DNA of 64,000 bases from Terribacillus aidingensis (GCF_040703035.1 NZ_CP159996.1:3134001-3198000), one strand, 5' to 3'. Counted from the stretch's first letter, positions 36,659 to 45,238 are shown. Numbers and translations are program-made. The notes: generated by a model not told the origin, from the sequence alone.

Positions 36659-37342
36659 TTAAGTGCCGAGCGTCATTTTCCGTAATTTAAGCTGACTAAC
36701 TAAGGAAGTAATTAATGTATCCAATGGATTAATAATAGGACTAGAAGTCTTATTCTCAACTTCCTTAGCTGCATCCACCATAGATAATTGGGCAACGGAG
36801 ATGACCTTACCTTCCTTAATGATAGTGCTGATAAACTCGAAAATCTCTCTATCATATTCCTGTTTCAAACCCTGCATTATCAACTTAAAAGTATCGTTTA
36901 GGACGATTACATCAATATCTAATGTTTTTTGATGATGTTCAGCATAGCGACTGAGACGTTCCATCGTACCTTTCACAGTAGCGGGATTAGTAAAAAGGAT
37001 CGTCTGAGGATGTTTCACATTACTAATGATTTCAAAATAGGGTTCATCAATTTTGAATATTGGTACTGATATTGATAGCTGTTCTTCCTGTAAGAGTGCA
37101 ATATAGTTTGTACAAGTAATGAGAATACCATCTACATTACATTGGGCAATCCATTCCAATTGCTCTTTCACTTTAATTTGAGCGTCCATTGATTTGAAAT
37201 TATTATCGAATGTGACTCGATGCATTAAAGCAGGATCAACAAAATGGATTAATTCAACGTCATATGCAGCAAGTGCATTTTCCATATAATCAATATTTGA
37301 ATAATGCGCGTGTAAACATCCTAACTTCCTTTTCAAATCCAT
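36659..37342 (-). CDS. Aspartate/glutamate racemase-superfamily protein
   Basis: A 227-residue cytoplasmic protein. The first likely catalytic cysteine is in LGCLHAHYSN (about residue 8) and the second in ILITCTNY (about 85-92), the paired-cysteine arrangement of the Asp/Glu/hydantoin racemase superfamily. GTMERL and FTNPATVKGT stretches follow the family. The ATG at 37342 is chosen because GAGGGGTGGG directly precedes it. Substrate cannot be told from sequence, and no pathway partner is adjacent. Confidence 0.75.
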   Translation of the reverse strand: MDLKRKLGCLHAHYSNIDYMENALAAYDVELIHFVDPALMHRVTFDNNFKSMDAQIKVKEQLEWIAQCNVDGILITCTNYIALLQEEQLSISVPIFKIDEPYFEIISNVKHPQTILFTNPATVKGTMERLSRYAEHHQKTLDIDVIVLNDTFKLIMQGLKQEYDREIFEFISTIIKEGKVISVAQLSMVDAAKEVENKTSSPIINPLDTLITSLVSQLKLRKMTLGT

Positions 37343-37534
37343 CCCACCCCTCATTTATTTGAATCATTCTACCAATAGCCTTATAGAAATGTCTATGAAC
37401 ATAATTTTGAAAACTATTACCCGCCCTTCCCTTTTCTTTAATCCACACTATTTAAATAAGACTTTCGCCTCGTTTTTCTTATATGCAGCCGTTTATTACC
37501 AGTAAATTCGATGTGTTTTTCTCATTTTCCCACA

Positions 37535-37561
37535 CACCAAAATTTTCCTTTATTATAATTA
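37535..37561 (+). promoter_or_regulatory. Upstream block shared with the other LXG gene, with -10 box
   Basis: A 27-base block identical to 57950-57976 upstream of the intact LXG gene, containing TATAAT at 37554-37559. No good -35 hexamer lies 17 bases upstream, so an activator or alternative sigma factor may be involved. Confidence 0.6.
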
Positions 37562-37603
37562 AACTAGGACAATAGCTAACGGAAAAATCTGGTGGTGAAC
37601 AAC

Positions 37604-38144
37604 ATTAAAAATCTAGATGTTCGAGACATTCAGCAGCAAGTTGACAGTACCAAGGATTTCATCAGCAAAACAAAAGAAAGCGTCGAACAAGTCAAGCAAG
37701 CTCTTAACGGCATTACAACCCTTCATGACGGATTCGCAGGAAACACCGCAGATTCCATCCGCTCTTTCTATGAAGAAGCACACAAGCCCTTCCTCGAATT
37801 CATGGAAAGCTTTTTGGTACAATATGAAGAAGCACTAAGCACCGTCAGTGATCAGGTCCTCTCCTTCGAACCGAACGAAAGCGGCTTTATCCGCCAGGAG
37901 TTTTTAGAAGGAGAACTGACCAGTAAAATGCAGAAAGCACAGGACAGCCTATCAGCTACAAACTGACGCAATCAATCAGCAGCTTAATAGTGTCAGTGAT
38001 CTAGCATCCGTATCACATGTAAAAGATGATGTTTTCCTTGATTCCATCACCGATGCAAAAAAGAGAATTACAGAACTCTCCCGTAAGTTTCGTATCAAAC
38101 ATTCTAAAAGATTTGGAATTATAATCCTAATGCGGACATTCTAA
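37604..38144 (+). pseudogene. LXG toxin gene remnant with frameshift, probable ATT start
   Basis: About 120 codons encode an LXG N-terminus (KNLDVRDIQQQVDSTKDF; DSIRSFYEEAHKPFLEFM) closely similar to the protein at 58018. The frame stops at 37966, but the next frame continues from about 37962 with TDAINQQLNSVSDLASVSHV to 38144, so one base was gained or lost. No pre-toxin or toxin domain and no immunity gene follow. The best ribosome site, TGGTGGTGA, lies five bases before an ATT codon at 37604 where KNLDV begins; the in-frame GTG codons overlap that site. Confidence 0.82.
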
Positions 38145-38414
38145 AATCCATATCCTTCTGTATGGTATTTATTTCTCATTAATTATACAGGAAATAAAAA
38201 ATACGTAGTGAATGCGATTAAACTATTCTTTCTGAAATGCACACTTGGAAGCTGCCTCCACCATATTACCAGCCCTTACTTTTGATGAACTTTAGGAATT
38301 CATCCAAAAACTCATTATGCCCAAGATCACCATTGAGTGAATAGATAACCCCATCTATTTAACTCTTGTTTGTTTTAAACTAATTCAATTATTTCTTTTT
38401 AATACCAGCTTGTA

Positions 38415-38455
38415 TTAAAAAAACTCTCTTAGAATATTTTAATTCTAAGAGAGTT
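38415..38455 (-). terminator. Terminator of the small secreted protein gene
   Basis: The 14-bp stem AACTCTCTTAGAAT/ATTCTAAGAGAGTT (38422-38435, 38442-38455) is followed by T-rich sequence on the minus strand. Confidence 0.85.
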
Positions 38456-38484
38456 AATATCAATTTCTATATTAGCTAATTAAA

Positions 38485-38925
38485 TCACCTAGTCCAATGA
38501 GTACTAACAGCCACTTTAGTATAACCATCTGCATTTGATGTCACTTTTGCACGCATTGTACCAGGCTTAACATTGGTGAATGTATGATGTAGTGGTTTAG
38601 TAGCAGTAACAGTGCTCTGGTATGTTGCGATCGTTTTAAATGTACCACTGACCCTTCTCTGGAGTTCTACTTTAATGTTTACTCTACAACCATTACATTT
38701 GCCGTAACCAGGACTTACCCTATTTCCTTGAACAACAGAAATATTAACATTTGATCCACTATCAGAGGTAAAAAGAGTGTGGTGTATATATGTACCTATC
38801 GCATCATGATACTGAGTGAATCCTGTGGTGGTAGAGGCTGCTGATGCAGAATTTGGTTTTACTAGTACGCCTCCACCTATTATTAACATGGCTAGCATCA
38901 TAAAAATTACGAGTTTTTTAGACAA
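38485..38925 (-). CDS. Small secreted protein of unknown function
   Basis: A 146-residue exported protein. TTG 38925 has GAGGGAG upstream and gives a classic signal peptide (MSKKLVIFMMLAMLIIGGG, cleavage near SASA-A at about residue 29). The mature part of about 115 residues is beta-rich, with a CNGC pair and a C-terminal repeat of the type seen in immunoglobulin-like secreted domains (TFTNVKPGTMRAKVTS). No family is recognised. The next gene upstream encodes a protein of similar size and fold style but is interrupted. Confidence 0.65.
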   Translation of the reverse strand: MSKKLVIFMMLAMLIIGGGVLVKPNSASAASTTTGFTQYHDAIGTYIHHTLFTSDSGSNVNISVVQGNRVSPGYGKCNGCRVNIKVELQRRVSGTFKTIATYQSTVTATKPLHHTFTNVKPGTMRAKVTSNADGYTKVAVSTHWTR

Positions 38926-39007
38926 TATAATTGCTCCCTCTTCCATTTATTTGGTACAGTTAAAATATACCATGAATTGTAATAATGATCAATTTATACC
39001 AATAGTT

Positions 39008-39045
39008 AAAGCGAGTCTGGGAACATATGTTTCAGACTCGCTTTA
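39008..39045. terminator. Hairpin after the amber-interrupted gene
   Basis: The 12-bp stem AAAGCGAGTCTG/CAGACTCGCTTT has no strong T run. It probably ends the minus-strand transcript. Confidence 0.55.
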
Positions 39046-39056
39046 ACTCCTTTGAA

Positions 39057-39413
39057 TTAACGTTCTACAACGAATGATCCTGTAATATTTTGATGAGTCC
39101 AATCACCACTACTCTTATTTTCACGACTATTAACTCTGACTCGATAACTCCCGGCAGTCATCTGTTTCAGTGGAAATACTTTTGTGATAGAGTTTTTGAA
39201 GTACCCATTCTGAATTTGCTTCCAAACCCATTTTCTACCTTCATATTTTTCTAGTCTTGCTTGATAGTAAAGAGTCCTTGGCTCATAAAAGTTATTTCCC
39301 TTCATATATAAATCAACTGATGTTGCTGTTCTTGAATACTTCTATGCATCTACTCCTCCAGATATCCAAAAATTAGGTTTACCAAGTCGTACATCAAAAG
39401 ATACTGCTACCAT
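39057..39413 (-). pseudogene. Small protein gene interrupted by an in-frame TAG at codon 24
   Basis: ATG 39413 has GGAGAG upstream and begins MVAVSFDVRLGKPNFWISGGVDA. Codon 24 is TAG (39344-39342), and the same frame then continues with KYSRTATSVDLYMKGNNFY to a normal stop, giving 118 codons in all. Because both sides of the stop read as one beta-rich domain, this looks like a recent nonsense mutation, or a sequencing error. Re-initiation at the ATG for MKGNNF would give an 82-residue product but lacks a ribosome site. Confidence 0.75.
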
Positions 39414-39864
39414 ATGAATCTCTCCTTTATTATTTATTACAGCTTAATTTTATACTGAAACTAGAGCTAAGAACTCTGGGGAAAATCTATAAAAAGAGGG
39501 ACATACACTCGGTAGATACTTTACTATTTGTACCTACTTATAGCGCATTTATAGTCTGTTCGGTTCGGAAAAAAGCTATAGTCATTTCTTATATTAGTAA
39601 ATTAGTAAACGAAATGTTCATGTTTAGGCGGTTCTAATTAATCATTCCAGCCTTGCGTGGGTGACATCGAGATTAAATACAAAGAAAGGACTCTCTAGTT
39701 TTGCTAAAGGCCCTTTAATGCATTTTCATTTAATACTGTAAATTTCACCTTTCTTATATTGTTTTTAATTGTCAAAGCTCGATTTAAATTAGATTAAACT
39801 GTAACTATAAAGTAGAAAAATAGGTTTAGTATTAATCTACAACTTGGAAAAGAGGGATAAAATC
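39414..39864. other. Non-coding stretch before the phage-like cluster
   Basis: About 450 AT-rich bases with no supported gene, strong hairpin or known RNA motif. Confidence 0.5.
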
Positions 39865-40194
39865 TTGAAAGATGAACCTGGTATCACTATAACATTGAGG
39901 GAAATATATGATTCTGTTCAAATAGTTGGGGATACATTAGAGAGAATGGAAAATAAATTTACACTACTAGAGGAGAAGTCAATGCTGGCTCTTAAATCCG
40001 AGGAGAAGAGCCAGGAAGCGTTACAAATAGCACAACAGGCTTACACGCTTGCAAAGGAAACACATGCTTTATTTTTAAAAGAGAGAACCGATAAAGAAGA
40101 ACAGCAAAAATGGTTTAAGCGAACTATCATAGCAGCGTTAATTCCTTATCTTGTCTCAGGATTACTAGCCATTTCTTACTTTAACAGTCCTTGA
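39865..40194 (+). CDS. XhlA-like coiled-coil membrane protein (phage lysis type)
   Basis: A 109-residue protein starting at TTG 39865 (AGAGGGAT upstream). A charged coiled coil of about 75 residues (LERMENKFTLLEEKSMLALKSEE in two parts) is followed by a C-terminal membrane helix at about 88-107. This is the layout of haemolysin XhlA of PBSX-like prophages, which helps holin-endolysin lysis. A holin-like gene lies 680 bases downstream. No other structural phage genes are nearby. The call is by architecture. Confidence 0.6.
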   Translation: MKDEPGITITLREIYDSVQIVGDTLERMENKFTLLEEKSMLALKSEEKSQEALQIAQQAYTLAKETHALFLKERTDKEEQQKWFKRTIIAALIPYLVSGLLAISYFNSP

Positions 40195-40230
40195 AGCATT
40201 ACTTTATTAGAGTAATGCTTTTTCTTTTTT
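40194..40230 (+). terminator. Terminator after the XhlA-like gene
   Basis: The 10-bp stem AAGCATTACT/AGTAATGCTT (40194-40203, 40211-40220) is followed by TTTCTTTTTT. Confidence 0.9.
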
Positions 40231-40425
40231 CACAACCTATTCCCAAAATTATGGATTAAAGGAATACTCTCTTAACATGAAAGGGTTACTCAGTTATATA
40301 AGAAAAGAACTAAAATTAAATTAGAAAGAAAAGGCAATTAATCAGTAAAAATGTAAGTATTGTCCCTAAATTTAGGGTATAATAAGAACATACGTTCGCT
40401 ATAGATTTTGAAAGGGGAACACATC

Positions 40426-40860
40426 ATGCAAACAATACTAGAAAGCTCCAAATCAGAACGAAAGAAACTTATTAAGAACATTGAAAAACATCTTCGCAAC
40501 TACAGTAACTATAAGATTGCCTCTGCTAACCTTCATAAGCAACTGGAATTTATATCTGATAATAAGCAGTTAAAACAAATTCCAGCTGGGCATGTCACCT
40601 TGCATATACCCGACAATGAATCATTAGCTCTACTACAGTCAGAATTCTGTCAACTACAGATTGTCATTGAGACGATTGATCGGTCTCTAACCGAACTAAC
40701 AGATATCGAACAGAAGTTCATCCAGACTCGCTATTTCAATAAATGGTCTATTGAGAAAAGTGCCATGCATATTGGATATAGCGACAAAGCCCTTTTTGTC
40801 ATTCGTAATCAAGTTATGGATAAGTTACTACTTAGCCTTGGCAGTGTGGCTTTGATGTAA
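40426..40860 (+). CDS. Phage ArpU/sigma-like transcriptional regulator
   Basis: A 144-residue cytoplasmic protein. The C-terminal half reads as a sigma region 4-like helix-turn-helix (LTDIEQKFIQTRYFNKWSIE then KSAMHIGYSDKALFVIRNQVMDKLL), typical of phage late-gene regulators of the ArpU type. ATG 40426 has AAGGGG upstream. The holin-like gene follows 14 bases later, so they are co-transcribed. Confidence 0.65.
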   Translation: MQTILESSKSERKKLIKNIEKHLRNYSNYKIASANLHKQLEFISDNKQLKQIPAGHVTLHIPDNESLALLQSEFCQLQIVIETIDRSLTELTDIEQKFIQTRYFNKWSIEKSAMHIGYSDKALFVIRNQVMDKLLLSLGSVALM

Positions 40861-40873
40861 GGAGGTGAAATTT

Positions 40874-41110
40874 GTGGATAAGGGAACCATAATACGCACT
40901 ATTGTTTTGGTAATTGCTTTACTGAACCAATTCCTCGTAATATTTAACAAATCCCCTCTACCATTCAGCAATGAAGAATTAGAACAACTACTATCATCAG
41001 TATTTACTTTAGTAGCATCACTCATTGCTTGGTATAAGAATAATTACGTCACCAATAAAGGTAAACAACAAAGAGAAGCCCTACAAGAAGTCAACCTTAC
41101 AAAAACATAA
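40874..41110 (+). CDS. SPP1-family phage holin
   Basis: A 78-residue protein starting at GTG 40874 with AGGAGGT upstream. The opening MDKGTIIRTIVLVIALLNQ, followed by a short loop and a second helix (about residues 35-55, ending in IAWYKNN), is typical of SPP1-type holins. Holins make membrane holes that release endolysins. No phage endolysin with a classical amidase domain is adjacent; the nearest wall-binding protein is the DUF1906 gene on the other strand. Confidence 0.82.
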   Translation: MDKGTIIRTIVLVIALLNQFLVIFNKSPLPFSNEELEQLLSSVFTLVASLIAWYKNNYVTNKGKQQREALQEVNLTKT

Positions 41111-41146
41111 TAAAGAGCACTTACATTTTAGTAAGTGCTCTTTATT
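41109..41146 (+). terminator. Terminator after the holin gene
   Basis: A 16-bp perfect stem (41109-41124, 41131-41146) overlaps the holin stop region. Confidence 0.88.
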
Positions 41147-41261
41147 ATGTTTTCTATTAGGAACGTACTTTAAATTGCATAAGCATGTTCCCTCTTATAA
41201 TACAAATGTATCTTATCTACACTATTAAGTAAGACCCCTTATATATATGTATCTAAGCAAA

Positions 41262-41771
41262 TTAATTCTGACTTTTAGTTCTTAACTGAAGTTCTATGAA
41301 TTGTTGAGCATCTTCAGGCATACGGGTTTTTGGTAATATTGAAACTCTCTTATCATGATAGAGGAAATAATACCAATCGTTCTCTCCTATATTTGATATC
41401 TTTTCCCATTCAATTTCATCTTTGTTATGTATGTATTCGTAATTTTGGATCTTAATTTTTTCCTCAAAGATTTCTGCAACATAATGTCCTGTAAACTGCT
41501 GACTCGACACTTTCTTCAAATCTTTTTCAACAGTAAAATAAAGAAAAAGTTTCTTTAAACTAAGGATGTAAATTAATAAAAATACTAATTCAATGATAAT
41601 AACAATTGTTTCTGGAACACTTTGAAAGAGAAACCAGTACAGTACTAATAAAAAAACAAGTCCTAGCCCCATTCTAGTTCGATATGTCTTTTTGAAATCG
41701 GTGGAATTTTGGTAATAGTGCTCTAAATAGTTTCTATAATCCCCCATATCCAAATCATATTCGAATTTCAA
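41262..41771 (-). CDS. YcxB-family membrane protein
   Basis: A 169-residue protein: short N-terminal cytoplasmic part, two helices near residues 33-75, then a soluble C-terminal domain with EIEWEKISNIGENDWYYFLYHDKRVSILPK, the pattern of YcxB-like proteins. I favour TTG 41771 because GGAGGAG lies seven bases upstream, giving MKFEYDLDMGDYRNYLEHYY, which matches the start style of the paralogue at 42802. An ATG further upstream would read through the ribosome site. Function unknown. Confidence 0.72.
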   Translation of the reverse strand: MKFEYDLDMGDYRNYLEHYYQNSTDFKKTYRTRMGLGLVFLLVLYWFLFQSVPETIVIIIELVFLLIYILSLKKLFLYFTVEKDLKKVSSQQFTGHYVAEIFEEKIKIQNYEYIHNKDEIEWEKISNIGENDWYYFLYHDKRVSILPKTRMPEDAQQFIELQLRTKSQN

Positions 41772-41817
41772 AAATAACTCCTCCAAATTGTTTGTTGTAT
41801 AGTGCAAACATAACATC

Positions 41818-41842
41818 CCCCCCACTCAAGCAAAGTGGGGGG
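41818..41842. other. GC-rich hairpin between the tail remnant and the YcxB-family gene
   Basis: The 9-bp stem CCCCCCACT/AGTGGGGGG has a 7-base loop and no T run. It lies eight bases downstream of the remnant stop at 41850. Confidence 0.6.
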
Positions 41843-41849
41843 AGTTATA

Positions 41850-42044
41850 TTATGCGTCAGTTTCATCTTCATCTAAGTTTATACCAAAGAAACTAGCAAG
41901 TGCTGAAAGGGCTGCGCCTGCTTCAGGAGCTGTTGATCCTCCGGTAGTAGGAATTGATTGCAAAAGTAACAATGCAACCACACCGGCACCAGTAATTGCA
42001 ACAGCTGTATATGCTGGGTTATTGACTCTTGTATTAAATAATTC
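41850..42044 (-). pseudogene. Remnant encoding a second copy of the DUF1906 protein's C-terminal tail
   Basis: An open frame of 64 codons without a start or ribosome site. Its product contains AITGAGVVALLLLQSIPTTGG, then TAPEAGAALSALASFFGIN and an acidic end (DEDETDA). This mirrors the end of the protein encoded at 43055-45238 (VAAGVLLYATVQSGGSAAPL, TAAAMSSLLVFLGMKDEDDEDNT): hydrophobic segment, Gly/Ser/Pro turn, Ala-rich segment, acidic terminus. It is probably what is left of a paralogous gene after a deletion. Confidence 0.72.
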
Positions 42045-42104
42045 TCATCGATAAGCGGTGCTTCTACCCAATGAAGGATGTACTTAAAAGTAAATGCTTA
42101 TAAA

Positions 42105-42148
42105 AATAAAGATATACGTAAACGTTTATGTTTACGTATATCTTTATT
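42105..42148. repeat. Long perfect inverted repeat
   Basis: A 19-bp perfect stem (42105-42123 with 42130-42148) and 6-base loop, AT-rich, in a non-coding stretch. It may act as a terminator, but no gene reads directly into it on the plus strand. Confidence 0.75.
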
Positions 42149-42216
42149 CTTTAGCGTAGCCTCTAATGATTCTCACGATATTGAATATCTATTATGTTAA
42201 GGATTCACTATTATAA

Positions 42217-42242
42217 AAGCTACTCGTTATGAGTAGCTTTTT
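42217..42242 (-). terminator. Terminator of the second YcxB-family gene
   Basis: The stem AAAGCTACTC/GAGTAGCTTT with a 5-base loop; T-rich sequence follows on the minus strand (and on the plus strand). Confidence 0.78.
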
Positions 42243-42277
42243 GTACTTCAAACGGAAACCAGGTTTGATATTATATG

Positions 42278-42802
42278 TTAGTTAACTTTACTTTTTATTC
42301 TCTTTATTAGTTCTGCATTTTCTTCTTCTGATAAATTATTTCGGAATTTAGGAACCACTAGCGTAATATCTTTAGGAAAGTAGAGAAAAATGTATAATTC
42401 GTCCTCGTCAACTTTCTTAAATTCCTTCCATTCCAAACGGTTCTTATTGCCATCTTTAGTGACCTCTAAAACTTGCGGGTTAAATTCAATCTTATATGTA
42501 CCTTTTAAGAATTCATTGAATCCCTTCTTATAGCCTTCATTTAAAGCATTTTTTTCATTCAATTTATGGAACATGTAGTTACCTGCTAGAATCCAGATCA
42601 CTAAAAGGATTGGATAAGTAATTAGAGCAAACATAAGGCTTACTTCACCTGTGAACATCTGATAAATAGCATAGCAAATAAATATTAAACTTGAGATTAT
42701 TAAAGGTAAGATTCTCTTTTTTTTGTATTGACTCGAGTTTTTCACGAAGTTTTTTTGTAAGTGGACGAAAGAGCTATCATCTAACTTAAATTCAGCTATC
42801 AT
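42278..42802 (-). CDS. YcxB-family membrane protein, paralogue
   Basis: A 174-residue protein with two helices at about 30-75 and a soluble C-terminal domain (NRLEWKEFKKVDEDELYIFLYFPKDITLVVPK), the same layout as the protein at 41262. AAAGGAG precedes the ATG. These proteins are small two-helix membrane proteins of unknown role. The two copies flank the tail remnant, so this interval seems to have been duplicated and partly deleted. Confidence 0.75.
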   Translation of the reverse strand: MIAEFKLDDSSFVHLQKNFVKNSSQYKKKRILPLIISSLIFICYAIYQMFTGEVSLMFALITYPILLVIWILAGNYMFHKLNEKNALNEGYKKGFNEFLKGTYKIEFNPQVLEVTKDGNKNRLEWKEFKKVDEDELYIFLYFPKDITLVVPKFRNNLSEEENAELIKRIKSKVN

Positions 42803-43003
42803 ATCTTACTCCTTTCAAATATCAATGTTATGGTATGGTACCACAGTATATAAAATTTAGAAATAGGTCCTTTATCTAATAAAATAGGTGTGATATGGTT
42901 TCCAGCATAAAATAGGAAATTAATTTCCTTACATCTAATCTCGTCAGGATGTGTAGCTATAACCTAAGAAATTAGATCTATATGTTTTCAATATAAGAAG
43001 AGA

Positions 43004-43030
43004 GCCAGTTATCTATAAACGATAACTGGC
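43004..43030 (-). terminator. Terminator of the DUF1906 gene
   Basis: The 10-bp stem GCCAGTTATC/GATAACTGGC (43004-43013, 43021-43030), followed on the minus strand by a C/T-rich stretch. Confidence 0.7.
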
Positions 43031-43054
43031 CCACTTCATAATAATTTATATTCT

Positions 43055-45238
43055 TTAAGTGTTGTCCTCATCATCTTCGTCTTTCATTCCTAAGAATACT
43101 AACAGACTGGACATGGCTGCTGCAGTTAATGGAGCAGCTGACCCACCTGATTGTACTGTAGCATACAATAACACACCAGCAGCTACAGACACAGTTGCTA
43201 CTTTACCTGCTGCTACTAGATTTTCACGTAGAAGTGTCAAATCAATGTCTGGAGCAAGGTTTCTAAATGTTAATGTTACTGCTACTTGGAGAGCTGCATC
43301 CGTACCAGCGGAAGAAGGTAGGTCAAACTTTCTTCCAATGAATTTCATTGCTAATCCCTCTGCAGTTACATTAAACTCTACTTCCATTTCACCGTTGCCG
43401 ATTCCTAGTGCTAAGTTACGCATAAACCCTTCTGCTGTGTCTAGACGAGTAGTACTTATTTTTCCTTGTAACTCTTCCGCAGCCTGTGCTATTGAAAGTC
43501 CAATTTGTCCATTTGTTACAGTGACGGCATTTTCACTCTCACCAATTTTTACAATACGGGAGGCAATTACGTCAACAGTAAAGGCGGGCGAATCAAGTAC
43601 TCTATAGTTTCTATCAAAAACAAACTCTGTAGAAAACAATGATGGATCAGATGTTACATAAGGTAGTCTGCTACCTACTACAGCCCAAGCTTGTCTAAAC
43701 GCACTTTCCTCTGAGTTGTGTGGAGTAGTAATAGAAGAAACCCCTGCATCTCTGCCTGATGTATCTACTTTATCAATAGGGAGGCTTTCATTTTGTCCTG
43801 AATAGATGGTATATTCATAAAACTGGCTGAATGACCAATTGGATGGCATAGGATATCCTAGATTCCCACTAAAACCAGTAGACATATTTGATACAAAGCT
43901 GTGCTCTGCATATCCTTGTTCTGATACTTGAATGCAGGAATTTCGTGGCCCGTAAATACCTATCTTATATGCTGGGACGTCGCTATATTGTAGCATCCTA
44001 TTAAATGTTGAAGATATTTCTTGGAAATAAGGAACGATTTTCTGCTTAACTTCGAAATCATAGGCATCAAAATCTACAGCAAAGTAAATTGTGGTTCCCG
44101 ACTTAAATCCTAATGCACGTGCAGCAGAAATAGCGTTATTTGCGTCTACTATACCTTGACCAGCTACAAAATAATCAGAGTAATAACCACCATCTTGATA
44201 AATAGGGAAGACTTTTAAACCTTTACTAAACATTAAATTCAATTCAGCTCGAGTCAAGGCCTTAGATCTAGTTCCACCTACTGTACCGGTTAGATAACGC
44301 CCCACCATCTTATATCCATTATTAATGATAGTTTGGATGTTAGATGAGTTAAGAATAGTTGCAGTATCGCAAACGGTTGCTTTTCTACCAGTGTGTCCTG
44401 CACTACTTAACAATTGCTTAATTGTTGGCATGTCTGCAATCCCAGTTTGCGGAAGTGCAAGATCCTTTTGAAATTCAATAACTTTACTGCGAACATCATT
44501 ATCGAAATTACCATCTACGCCGTTAAACCCGATCGTATCATAGCCGTTTCCAAGAAGTGCTCCTTGCAATATTTTTACGTTATTTCCTGTATTTCCTACA
44601 GATAAAACAGGGCACCCATTCGTTGTTCCTGGACCAAAGTTCCCGTTAGCTACATTAGGACTCATTCCCATTTCTGCTTGCAAACCATAAATCAAAGCTT
44701 TGTTTGTGTTACGCTCATATACACCGTTTGTTGGAACATAAGTGAAATACATTCCCCCATAATTAGCGTTTAAAAATTGTTGTACAGAACGCATATCTGC
44801 TGTTCCTAGGGAAGACAATTCATAACCATCTGTATTTAACAATGCTTTCATGACTTGTCCAGTTACTATACCTGTTTGCTCTATTCCAATATCCCTTTGA
44901 AAACGTTTTACAGCATTCTCAGTATCTTCATAGAATAAACCGGAGAAGCCTCCTGGATTATAGCCTTTCGTCCAAAAACCACCTTGCAGAATATAAACCA
45001 TATTGCTTGGGACAGATCCAACTGGATGTCTTGATATATCCGAGAAAGCAGCCATTGTTTGATTTCCAAAACTATCAGCCAAGTTTGTGATACCTAACTC
45101 AATTTGTAGAGCACGAATTAATCCGTAGTATGTTTTATTTCTAGTTTGACCATCCTCAGGTACTTTGTTGAATCCTGTTACTCCGGAGTACGTCTTGTTT
45201 AACCATATCTGGGTTTCTCTTAACATTTCATCTGCCAT
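43055..45238 (-). CDS. Peptidoglycan-binding repeats + DUF1906 glycoside-hydrolase-like protein with hydrophobic acidic tail
   Basis: A 727-residue protein. Four peptidoglycan-binding-type repeats lie at about 1-65, 80-135, 148-205 and 213-280 (for example KILQGALLGNGY with FDNDVRSKVIEFQKDL). A DUF1906 (Rv2525c-like, GH25-like barrel) domain at about 290-490 has KMVGRYLTG, FPIYQDGG and IYFAVDFDAY. An unrecognised domain at 500-675 precedes a C-terminal part of two hydrophobic segments (about 678-720) ending in an acidic DEDDEDNT. There is no signal peptide, so export needs a holin, lysis or another route. Wall binding and muramidase-like activity are inferred. AGGAGCG-type ribosome site upstream. 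Confidence 0.82.
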   Translation of the reverse strand: MADEMLRETQIWLNKTYSGVTGFNKVPEDGQTRNKTYYGLIRALQIELGITNLADSFGNQTMAAFSDISRHPVGSVPSNMVYILQGGFWTKGYNPGGFSGLFYEDTENAVKRFQRDIGIEQTGIVTGQVMKALLNTDGYELSSLGTADMRSVQQFLNANYGGMYFTYVPTNGVYERNTNKALIYGLQAEMGMSPNVANGNFGPGTTNGCPVLSVGNTGNNVKILQGALLGNGYDTIGFNGVDGNFDNDVRSKVIEFQKDLALPQTGIADMPTIKQLLSSAGHTGRKATVCDTATILNSSNIQTIINNGYKMVGRYLTGTVGGTRSKALTRAELNLMFSKGLKVFPIYQDGGYYSDYFVAGQGIVDANNAISAARALGFKSGTTIYFAVDFDAYDFEVKQKIVPYFQEISSTFNRMLQYSDVPAYKIGIYGPRNSCIQVSEQGYAEHSFVSNMSTGFSGNLGYPMPSNWSFSQFYEYTIYSGQNESLPIDKVDTSGRDAGVSSITTPHNSEESAFRQAWAVVGSRLPYVTSDPSLFSTEFVFDRNYRVLDSPAFTVDVIASRIVKIGESENAVTVTNGQIGLSIAQAAEELQGKISTTRLDTAEGFMRNLALGIGNGEMEVEFNVTAEGLAMKFIGRKFDLPSSAGTDAALQVAVTLTFRNLAPDIDLTLLRENLVAAGKVATVSVAAGVLLYATVQSGGSAAPLTAAAMSSLLVFLGMKDEDDEDNT

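Noticed and set aside
38145..38414. Possible toxin domain following the LXG remnant
   Set aside because: All frames are broken by stops and no toxin motif could be read; treated as non-coding.
39414..39864. Possible phage attachment site or RNA gene before the XhlA-like gene
   Set aside because: No direct repeat pair, tRNA end or conserved RNA motif could be found in this stretch.
39865..45238. A functional prophage
   Set aside because: Only XhlA-like, ArpU-like and holin-like genes are present; there are no integrase, capsid, portal, tail or terminase genes.
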